A program made the position numbers and the translations under genes. A stretch of 64,000 bases of DNA, taken from NCBI GenBank assembly GCA_965203375.1, contig OZ241886.1, positions 1,798,001-1,862,000 of the forward strand. Reading direction: 5' to 3'. How positions within the stretch are numbered: the stretch's first letter is position 1; each line of letters opens with the position of its first letter. The notes beneath the pieces were generated by a model. It ran no database searches, was not told the DNA's origin, and saw only the letters and a program-made list of their open reading frames with translations. Origin of the DNA: CATQHS01 sp965203375 (GTDB lineage Bacteria > Actinomycetota > Acidimicrobiia > Acidimicrobiales > Aldehydirespiratoraceae). Below are positions 37,952 through 44,419 of this stretch, piece by piece.

Positions 37952-38088
37952 CCGGCTGTCGGCGCATGACGGGCCGGGCTGGCGGTGTGACCTTCGGTCG
38001 GCCTATGGCGGGCCGGGTCGGGTTGCGAGCCAGGGTCGGCGGCGCGACCGGCGGGGCCGGTGGCTGCGAGTCAGGGGCGGCGGCGTGA
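37948..38088 (+). other. 46-codon leader ORF linking ATPase and permease genes by 4-bp overlaps at both ends
   Basis: GTG at 37948 overlaps the ATPase stop (GTGA), and the ORF's own stop at 38086-38088 overlaps the permease GTG at 38085 (again GTGA). Its sequence contains decayed copies of the permease start: MTGCRRM..., MTFGRPM... compared with MILGRWR.... It looks like an old, eroded version of the start-codon tandem duplications seen at 12972, 42581 and 48243. Confidence 0.5.
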
Positions 38089-39221
38089 TCCTCGGCCGCT
38101 GGCGGCTGGTGCGGCGCCTCGACACCGACGCCCGCACCGGCGCGCTCACCCGGGTGGCCGGGGCGGTGGGGGCCCTCGTCCTGGTCGGCCTGCTGCTGCT
38201 GATCACCGGCCGCAACCCCTTCTGGATCCTCTTCGAGGCCCTCAAGGCCATCTTCGGGAGCCAGCGCGGCATAGAGGGGGTGGCTCTGCGGGCCATCCCC
38301 ATCCTCATGACCGCCTTGGGGGTGGCCCTGTCGCTGCGCATGAAGGTGTGGAACATCGGCTCCGACGGCCAGTTCCTGGTGGGCGCCTTCGCCGCGGTGG
38401 GGGTGGGCATACACATGGACGGGCCGGGCTGGCTGGTGCTGGCCGTCATGGCCCTGGCCGCCATCGCCGCCGGGGCGGCCTGGATACTGGTGCCGGCGCT
38501 GGCCCGGGCCTTCTGGGACGTGAACGAGATCATCACCACCCTGCTGTTGAACTTCGTGGCCATCCAGCTCGTCACCTGGTCGGCGCTGGGGTTCTGGCGA
38601 GACAAGAAGGCGGCGGTGATCCAGTCCACCGAGGAGGTGCCGTTCACCCTGCCCGACCTGCCCGGCACCAAGTCTTTGACCGTCGCCTTGTTGGTCCCCT
38701 TCGCGATCGCCCTGGTGCTGTGGTGGGTGTTCCGGTCCACCACCGTCGGCTACGAGATCGACACCATCGGCGGCAACCCCCGGGCGGCCGGATTCGCCGG
38801 CATCCGGGTCCGCCGCCGGATACTGACGGTGATGCTGGTCACCGGGGCCATCGCCGGCCTGGGCGGGATGCTCCAGCTCAGCGCCCCCGGCGCCCAGGCC
38901 CTCAACGCCGGCTTCTCGGCCCAGTTCGGGCTGTCCGGGTTCATAGTGGCCGCCCTGGCCGGCGCCTCCTTCGCCGGGGTGATCGGCGGCGGCGTGTTCA
39001 TCGCCTCGATGTTCTACGCCGGCCTGGTGCTGCAGACCAAGGGCCTGTCGGTGTACATCATCTTCGCCATGTACGGGATCATCCTCACCGGCATCGCCTT
39101 GGGCGAGATCGCGGCCCGCTACCGCCTCGAGCGAGCGGGCGCCGATGACGGGGCCGCCGACGCCGAGAACGGAGCCGCCGAGAGCGGGGCCGCCGGAGCG
39201 CTGGAGGGAGCGGCGACATGA
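38085..39221 (+). CDS. ABC permease 1 of the nucleoside-type importer
   Basis: A 378-residue BPD_transp_2-family permease with about ten membrane spans. MKVWNIGSDGQFLVGAFAAVG is the family signature region, and WDVNEIITTLLLNFVAIQLV is typical of the YufP/NupP type. The C-terminal tail is an Ala/Glu/Gly-rich low-complexity stretch. Start GTG 38085 is coupled to the leader ORF. ATGA overlap joins it to the second permease. Confidence 0.9.
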   Translation: MILGRWRLVRRLDTDARTGALTRVAGAVGALVLVGLLLLITGRNPFWILFEALKAIFGSQRGIEGVALRAIPILMTALGVALSLRMKVWNIGSDGQFLVGAFAAVGVGIHMDGPGWLVLAVMALAAIAAGAAWILVPALARAFWDVNEIITTLLLNFVAIQLVTWSALGFWRDKKAAVIQSTEEVPFTLPDLPGTKSLTVALLVPFAIALVLWWVFRSTTVGYEIDTIGGNPRAAGFAGIRVRRRILTVMLVTGAIAGLGGMLQLSAPGAQALNAGFSAQFGLSGFIVAALAGASFAGVIGGGVFIASMFYAGLVLQTKGLSVYIIFAMYGIILTGIALGEIAARYRLERAGADDGAADAENGAAESGAAGALEGAAT

Positions 39222-40216
39222 TCTTGGCCGAGGTGTTCGCCCTCATCGACAACGCCTTCCTGAGCCTGGTCGGCTCGGCCATCCCGGCCAGCACGGTGGT
39301 GCTGCTGGCCGCCACCGGGGCCATGCTCGGCGAGCGGGTGGGGGTGCTCAACCTGGGCCAGGAGGGGCTCATAGGCGTCGGGGCGGTGTACGCGGTGATC
39401 GCGGTGCTGTCCTGGGGGGTCACCAGCCCCTGGCTGGCCATGCTGATCGGCATGGCCGCCGCCGCGCTGGCCGGCCTGATCTTCGCCGTGGCGGTGGTGG
39501 TGTTTAGGGCCAACCAGGTGCTGGTGGGCCTGGCCTTGGCCCTGGGCGGCGTGGGCCTGTCCAACCAGTTGGGCACCAACCGCAACGGCACCCCCATCCA
39601 GAACACCTTCGAGGAGATCAGCCTGGGCGGGAGCCTCGAAGACGGCTCCGTCCTGGAGGCCTTCCTGTTCCACGACCCGATCGTCTACCTGGCCTACATC
39701 GCCGTGCCGGTGGCGCTGTGGTTCCTGCTGTTCCGCACCCGCCACGGCATGAACATGCGGGCGGTGGGGGAGAACCCGGCCGCAGCCGACGCGGTGGGCG
39801 TGGGGGTGATGCGCTCCAGGCTGGGCTACACCGTGCTGGGCGCGGCCCTCTCCGGCGCGGGCGGGGCCTACATGGTTCTGTCGTTCACCCCCACCTGGTC
39901 GCCCGACATCGCCCGGGGCCGGGGCTGGGTGGCGCTGGCCGTGGTGATCTTCGCGGGCTGGCGGCCCGGCTGGGTGGTGGCCGGTGCGCTGCTGTACGGG
40001 TCCATGATCTCTTTGGACACCACCGCCCAGGCCCGGGGCTGGGATCTGCCGTTCTTCGGGCCCAGCGACCTGAGCTTCCTGCTGTCGATGCTGCCCTACG
40101 TGGTGACCCTGATCGCCATCCTGATCCCGGCCGGGGCGGCCAAGATCGGCCGCCGGGTGCGAGCCACCGCCGCCCCCGGCGCCCTGGCCATCCCCTACTG
40201 GCGCGAGGAGCGCTGA
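39218..40216 (+). CDS. ABC permease 2 of the nucleoside-type importer
   Basis: A 332-residue BPD_transp_2-family permease (YufQ/NupQ type): ASTVVLLAATGAMLGERVGVLNLGQEGLIGVGAVYAVI, FRANQVLVGLALALGGVGLSNQLG and RGRGWVALAVVIFAGWRPGW. The ATG at 39218 overlaps the stop of permease 1 and has GGAGGGAGCGG just upstream. Last gene of the importer operon; a hairpin array follows. Confidence 0.9.
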   Translation: MILAEVFALIDNAFLSLVGSAIPASTVVLLAATGAMLGERVGVLNLGQEGLIGVGAVYAVIAVLSWGVTSPWLAMLIGMAAAALAGLIFAVAVVVFRANQVLVGLALALGGVGLSNQLGTNRNGTPIQNTFEEISLGGSLEDGSVLEAFLFHDPIVYLAYIAVPVALWFLLFRTRHGMNMRAVGENPAAADAVGVGVMRSRLGYTVLGAALSGAGGAYMVLSFTPTWSPDIARGRGWVALAVVIFAGWRPGWVVAGALLYGSMISLDTTAQARGWDLPFFGPSDLSFLLSMLPYVVTLIAILIPAGAAKIGRRVRATAAPGALAIPYWREER

Positions 40217-40235
40217 GCCTGAGCCCTTTTCCCCT

Positions 40236-40414
40236 CGGGTTTTCTGAGCAAAAACCTGCGCTATACCGCACAAAAGTGCTCAGAAAACCCGGGGAGAGCG
40301 GGTTTTCTGAGCAAAAATCGTCGGTATAGCGCAAGCGGATGCTCAGAAAAACGGGGAAGCGAGGTTTTCTGAGCAAAAATCTGCGCTATACCGCATAAAA
40401 ATGCTCAGAAAACC
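40236..40414. repeat. Three-copy hairpin array (GGGTTTTCTGAGCA...TGCTCAGAAAACCC) with inverted middle core
   Basis: Three copies at about 40236-40291, 40299-40354 and 40363-40414 fill the gap between the ABC operon and the Rieske oxygenase gene. Each has a 13-15-bp inverted repeat (GGGTTTTCTGAGCA / TGCTCAGAAAACCC). The cores of copies 1 and 3 read GCGCTATACCG, and copy 2 reads CGGTATAGCGC, its exact reverse complement. They resemble the 4590-4754 array in plan (arm, GC-rich core with TAT, arm, three copies) but not in arm sequence. They may double as terminators for the ABC operon. Confidence 0.9.
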
Positions 40415-40438
40415 CGGGAGGGAGGGGGAGGCGCCCGC

Positions 40439-41470
40439 ATGACTGAGGCCGACCGGATCTGCGACGAGTGGTTCCCGGTGGCCCGGGCGGCCGAGGTGGC
40501 CGAGGGGTCGTGGCACCGGTTCGAGCTGCTCGACGAGCGCTACGTGCTGGCCGCCTTCGCCGACGGCCGGGTGGAGGCGTTCGCGGACACCTGCCCGCAC
40601 CGGGGGGCCCGGCTGACCTTGGGGGCCTTCGACGGCGAGATCATCCAGTGCGGCTACCACGGCTGGGAGTTCGGCCCCGACGGCGGCTGCGTCCGCCAGC
40701 CCGCCCACCCGCAGCGTCGGCCGGCGGCCGCCCAGGGCCTGCGCCGGGTCTCGACCCGCCTCGGCTACGGCTTCTGGTGGGTCTGCGTGGGGGACCGGCC
40801 CCGGGCGCTGCCCCTAGCCCCGATGCACTCGGCCTGCCCCGACCGGACGGTGTGGCTGGACCCGGTCACGGTGCGCTCGTCGGGCCCGAGGATCATCGAG
40901 AACTTCCTGGACCAGGCCCATTTCCCGTTCGTGCATGCCGGCTATCTGGGCCAGGTCCCCCACACTGAGGTGGGCCGCTACCGGGTCGAGGCCGCCGACG
41001 GCGGGCTGCGGCTCACCGACTGCGTGTTCTGGCAGCCCCGGCCGGGGCCCGCCGCCTCCGACGGCGGCCCGGTGCGCTACGAGTACTCGGTGTCGCACCC
41101 CTACGCCGCCGTTCTCACCAAGGTCCCCGAGGACGGCGCGGGCGGGTTCTCCATCCTCATCGCGGCCAGCCCCATAGACGAGACCGCCTGCGTGGTGTGG
41201 CGAGCGACGGCGGTGTCCGACGACGAGGCCGACCTCGACGCTCAGCGGGCCTTCAACGACCTCATATTCTCCCAGGACCTCGAGGTGGTGGAGTCGCAGC
41301 GGCCCCGCAGGCTGCCGACAGACCCCGCCCTGGAGTCCCACCAGCCCGCCGACTCCGGCAGCCTGGCCTACCGGAAGTGGCTGCGGGGCCGGGGGATAAG
41401 GTACGGGACTGTCGCCGACCGTCCGGCCGAGGCGATCAGGGCCGGAACCGGAGACGAGGAGGAACCATGA
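40439..41470 (+). CDS. Complete Rieske oxygenase large subunit, NdmA/NdmB- or VanA-like
   Basis: A 343-residue Rieske oxygenase. The cluster motif CPHRG...CGYHGW is present near residues 49-70, and the mononuclear iron motif ENFLDQAHFPFVH near 160 with the Asp ligand in IFSQDLEVVESQ. It is the size of NdmA, NdmB and vanillate demethylase oxygenases, which remove methyl groups from N or O. No reductase gene is nearby; the NdmD-like protein at 28198 is the only candidate in the window. Strong GGAGGGGGAG upstream of ATG 40439. Its stop overlaps the next gene's ATG (ATGA), an adenosine-deaminase-family gene, so demethylation and deamination are probably coupled steps on a purine-like substrate. 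Confidence 0.9.
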   Translation: MTEADRICDEWFPVARAAEVAEGSWHRFELLDERYVLAAFADGRVEAFADTCPHRGARLTLGAFDGEIIQCGYHGWEFGPDGGCVRQPAHPQRRPAAAQGLRRVSTRLGYGFWWVCVGDRPRALPLAPMHSACPDRTVWLDPVTVRSSGPRIIENFLDQAHFPFVHAGYLGQVPHTEVGRYRVEAADGGLRLTDCVFWQPRPGPAASDGGPVRYEYSVSHPYAAVLTKVPEDGAGGFSILIAASPIDETACVVWRATAVSDDEADLDAQRAFNDLIFSQDLEVVESQRPRRLPTDPALESHQPADSGSLAYRKWLRGRGIRYGTVADRPAEAIRAGTGDEEEP

Positions 41471-42504
41471 CCACCGCCACCGAAGAGCACCTGCGGCGGC
41501 TCCCCAAGGTGGAGCTGCACTGCCACGTGGAGGGGGCCAGCCGGGCCTCCACCATCGCCGATCTGGCCCGCGCCAACGGGGTGGAGTTCCCGGTGGCCGA
41601 CCCGGCCGACCTGTACGAGTTCACCAGCCTCAACCAGTTCCTCGACATCTACACCGTGATCTGCCAGAGCCTGCAGTCCGCAGACGACTTTCGCCGCATC
41701 ACCTATGAGTGCCTGGAGGACGCAGTGGCGGCCGGGGTCCGCTACCGGGAGATGTTCTTCTCGCCCGGCTTCTTTGAGGTGGACGTGTCGACGGTGTGGG
41801 CCGGAGTGTCCGCCGGGGTGGTCGACGCCCGGGCCGACCTGGACATCGGCTGCCGCATGATCCTGGACTTCGTGAAGGAGAAGGGCCGGGGCCACGCCTT
41901 GGACATGGCCGAGTTCGCCGCCGCCCAGGACCGGGACCTGCTGATCGGCGTGGGCGCCGACTCGGTGGAGCGCGGCACCGACCACCGGGCCTTCGCCGAG
42001 GCCTACGCCGCCGCGGGCTCAGCCGGCATGAAGCGCACCATGCATGCGGGCGAGGACGGCCCGGCGGAGCACATCGCCATCGCCGTGCGCGAGTTGGGAT
42101 GCGACCGGGTCGACCACGGGTTCCGGCTCCTCGACGACCCCGAACTCACCGCCGAGATCATCGACCGGCAGATACCGCTCACCGTGTGCCCCACCTCCAA
42201 CGTCATGATCGCCAACGTGGTACCCGACGTGGCCTCGCACCCACTCGCCCGCCAGCGGGAGATGGGGGTGCTGGCCACCGTCAACTCCGACGACCCCGGC
42301 ATGATGCGCTTCGACATAGCCGACGAGTACGCAGCCGTGGCCGAGGCCTTCGACTACTCCCTGGAGGACATGGAGGCCATCTCCCTGGACGGAATCAAGG
42401 CGTCATGGGCCCCCGACGACGAGAAGGCGGCCCTGCGCCGCCGCTTCGAGTCCGAGTTCAACGAGCTGCGCTCCGAATACGGCCTCCCACCCCGGGCCGC
42501 CTAG
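41467..42504 (+). CDS. Adenosine deaminase-family protein (2)
   Basis: A 345-residue deaminase. Zinc and catalytic residues are visible: HCHVEG in KVELHCHVEGASR (near residue 18), HAGED, RVDHGFRL, and NSDDPGMM. These are closer to classical adenosine/adenine deaminases (SLNTDDP) than the paralogue at 34016. CPTSNVMIANV is the substrate-loop block. It is translated from an ATG overlapping the Rieske oxygenase stop. The two adenosine-deaminase-type enzymes on either side of the importer probably differ in substrate. Confidence 0.9.
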   Translation: MTTATEEHLRRLPKVELHCHVEGASRASTIADLARANGVEFPVADPADLYEFTSLNQFLDIYTVICQSLQSADDFRRITYECLEDAVAAGVRYREMFFSPGFFEVDVSTVWAGVSAGVVDARADLDIGCRMILDFVKEKGRGHALDMAEFAAAQDRDLLIGVGADSVERGTDHRAFAEAYAAAGSAGMKRTMHAGEDGPAEHIAIAVRELGCDRVDHGFRLLDDPELTAEIIDRQIPLTVCPTSNVMIANVVPDVASHPLARQREMGVLATVNSDDPGMMRFDIADEYAAVAEAFDYSLEDMEAISLDGIKASWAPDDEKAALRRRFESEFNELRSEYGLPPRAA

Positions 42505-42580
42505 GGCCAGGCTGCGGACCCGCCAGCCCTGGATCTCCACCAGCCCGCCGTCTACAGACTGATGAGAGAAGAGCAGGGTC

Positions 42581-42775
42581 GTGAAGATGGCGGCTGCGAG
42601 AGCGGCCGTTTCTCGGCTCGTGAAAGACTCAGGGCGTGTGGTGCCGTGAAGGGCGGCGGCTGTCAGATGGCTGTTTCTCGGCTTGTGACGAAGCCTCAGG
42701 ACGCGGTGCCGTGAAGGCGGCTGCGGTCAGGGTGGCGGCCGCCGTCGTCGCCGTCTGCCTGCTGGCGGCCGGATG
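42581..42775 (+). repeat. 65-bp tandem repeat covering the start of the lipoprotein gene
   Basis: Units begin with GTGAAG at 42581, 42646 and 42711; the third is the start of the lipoprotein gene. Shared blocks are GTTTCTCGGCT and CGGTGCCGTGAAG-like ends, with clear divergence between units. Each of the first two encodes a 22-residue ORF (42581-42649 and 42646-42714) whose TGA overlaps the next GTG. The rest of the 206-bp gap after the deaminase gene holds nothing else recognisable. Confidence 0.85.
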
Positions 42776-43499
42776 CAGCGACGATCAGCCCACCCTGCCG
42801 GTCGAAGCGCTCAGCGCCGACGAGTGCGAGACCTCGGCGATCGCCCTGACCGCCGAGAGGAACGCCATCGACCTCGAGTACCAGGTCCGCCTAGACGAGT
42901 GGCAGACCCTTGAAGCCGAAAGGGACGCCCTCAACGCCGAGTGGGCCGCCCTCAAGGACTCCAAGGAAATCCTCGATCCAGAATCAGGCTCAAACATCGC
43001 CGACGGGTCGGAAGCAGCTCAGGCCTGGAAATCCGCCAAGGCCCTCACCTCCGAATGGGAGCCCCTAGAGGCCGAGTGGACCCGGATCGAAGCCAAGCTG
43101 GAGGTCTTCATCGACGCCGCCGCCGACGCCCCGGCCGAGGCCAACTGGCCGCTGGACCCCCGCCGCCACAGCGACCGCTGGCCCGACCTGTTCCAGCGCC
43201 GGGCCGCCCTCAACGACGAATGGTCGGCCCTGGCCGCCGACCTGGCAGACCTGTTAAAGCAGATGTCCGACCTCTACGGCCAAGCCGCGGCCGCCACCCC
43301 AGATCAAACCTCGCCTGAAGCCGACCTAGCCCGCAACCTGTCCACCCAGTTCGAGCGCCGTGCCGCCCTCTACGACCGCTACGAGTTCTCAACCATGCGG
43401 TGGGCAGACCACTGGCGCTACGAAACAGACTGGCACCAGCGAACCGCCGACCTAGCCTGGAACTGGCAGTGTCCCGCCGAGTGGTGGGCCTTGAGGTAG
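42711..43499 (+). CDS. Lipoprotein with long alpha-helical region, unrecognised
   Basis: A 262-residue protein. The signal peptide MKAAAVRVAAAVVAVCLLAAG ends at lipobox Cys22. The mature part is Glu/Ala/Trp-rich and looks mostly helical: repeated blocks such as LxAEWxxL, ALNAEWAALKDS, LTSEWEPLEAEWTRIEAKL and AALNDEWSALAADLADL suggest a coiled-coil or helical-bundle built from a degenerate repeat around EW. Aromatic residues are frequent at the C-terminus. No family was recognised. It is likely attached to the outer face of the membrane. It is preceded by two coupled mini-ORFs (see repeat at 42581). Confidence 0.7.
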   Translation: MKAAAVRVAAAVVAVCLLAAGCSDDQPTLPVEALSADECETSAIALTAERNAIDLEYQVRLDEWQTLEAERDALNAEWAALKDSKEILDPESGSNIADGSEAAQAWKSAKALTSEWEPLEAEWTRIEAKLEVFIDAAADAPAEANWPLDPRRHSDRWPDLFQRRAALNDEWSALAADLADLLKQMSDLYGQAAAATPDQTSPEADLARNLSTQFERRAALYDRYEFSTMRWADHWRYETDWHQRTADLAWNWQCPAEWWALR

Positions 43500-43800
43500 C
43501 CGCGGGGGTCCACCACTGAGTGAGCCATCGGCGTGATCCTCGGTCTAACCGTTCCAGCCTCGACGTATTCGCCCACAAGCACTTGGGGCACCGTTCTCTT
43601 GGAACTAATCCGTTCGAGCCAGGCGGCGGGGCCGGGGCCGGGTCTGAGCGGGGCGAGTTCGCCGGTGGCGGAGTCGAAGAGCAGGCCGGTGGTGTGGTCG
43701 GGGTGCCGGGGCGGTGGGCCGGATCGGCGTCTGTCAGGGCGGGCAGGCCGAAACCGGTAGAGCCTGGGCGGTTTTGCTTGCCGCCCCCGGTGGGCGTCTA
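43500..43800 (-). other. Gene-poor 314-bp gap with a possible decayed minus-strand coding fragment
   Basis: No convincing gene. On the minus strand an open stretch includes DHTTGLLFDSATGELAP and SSKRTVPQVLVGEYVEAG with GC-rich third positions, as if it were part of a real protein, but no start can be assigned and both ends run into antisense of neighbouring genes. It may be a gene remnant or chance. Confidence 0.2.
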
Positions 43801-43801
43801 G

Positions 43802-43807
43802 TACGCT
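43802..43807 (+). promoter_or_regulatory. -10 box (TACGCT), leaderless start of the coiled-coil membrane protein gene
   Basis: TACGCT ends 6 bases before the ATG at 43814, with no ribosome-binding site between. It matches the other TAnGCT-start pairs in the window. Confidence 0.45.
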
Positions 43808-43813
43808 GGTTGC

Positions 43814-44224
43814 ATGGATGACTGGGTATGGGCTCTGGTCGGAGTCGCCGTCACTCTGTCGGTCACCGTCGCTGTCATTCTGTGGTATGCGTTCAAGCAC
43901 TTGGACGACAAGATCGAACGACTGGGCGACCGCCTGGACAACAAGATGGACAAGAAATTTGACCAAGTGATGGCAGGCATCACTGAAACCAAACTGTTGG
44001 TCGCTGGTCACGCCGAGCGGATCGAAGCCCAGGAGAAGCAAACCGACCGGCTGTCATCGGCGGTGTTCACCCCTCGGCAGTTTGGCGTCCCCAGCCAGCA
44101 ACATGATGTCGAACACGCTCCTGAGACGGCTGCGCCCGCTGAGGCCGCTGCACCCGCTGAGGGCATCTCGGCTTCGACTGGCGGCCCTGAACCGCCGTCG
44201 ACTGCCGCGATTGCGCCGGCCTGA
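43814..44224 (+). CDS. Small membrane-anchored coiled-coil protein, unrecognised
   Basis: A 136-residue protein. One N-terminal membrane span (WVWALVGVAVTLSVTVAVILWYAF) is followed by a charged helical stretch (KHLDDKIERLGDRLDNKMDKKFDQVMAGITETK) with heptad-like spacing, then an Ala/Pro/Glu-rich disordered tail. The layout is that of small actinobacterial membrane coiled-coil proteins of unknown role. Base composition is a little less GC-rich than its neighbours. Confidence 0.6.
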   Translation: MDDWVWALVGVAVTLSVTVAVILWYAFKHLDDKIERLGDRLDNKMDKKFDQVMAGITETKLLVAGHAERIEAQEKQTDRLSSAVFTPRQFGVPSQQHDVEHAPETAAPAEAAAPAEGISASTGGPEPPSTAAIAPA

Positions 44225-44304
44225 GCGACCCCTGTAACGCCGCTCTCCCTCGGTCCCACTGACAAACAGCGACTCGTAACGGTCAGAAATTCAGCGACCC
44301 CCAC

Positions 44305-44354
44305 GCCAGGCCCTGGGTGGCACGGGGGTGCCCGTGACAGGACCCGCCTGGCCG
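44305..44354 (-). repeat. Palindromic element, copy D (deleted form)
   Basis: On the minus strand it reads CCGGCCAGGCGGGTCCTGTC, then ACGGGCACCCCCGTGCCACC. The outer parts of the element are present but the central GGTTTTGCCGC hairpin is gone. It lies between the coiled-coil gene and the 3' end of the xanthine-dehydrogenase-like gene. Confidence 0.75.
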
Positions 44355-44419
44355 GGACGAAGCAACCGTAGATACAGCCGGACGAAGCAACCGTGACAGG
44401 GGCTGCTGGCCGGGGGTCG

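Noticed and set aside
40236..40414. CRISPR or simple terminators
   Set aside because: Only three copies, repeats are palindromic with a core that flips, and spacers are under 10 bp. A terminator role alone does not explain three copies.
43418..44041. A 207-codon minus-strand gene
   Set aside because: Most of it is antisense to two plus-strand genes; only the middle looks coding and no start fits. Kept only as a possible remnant.
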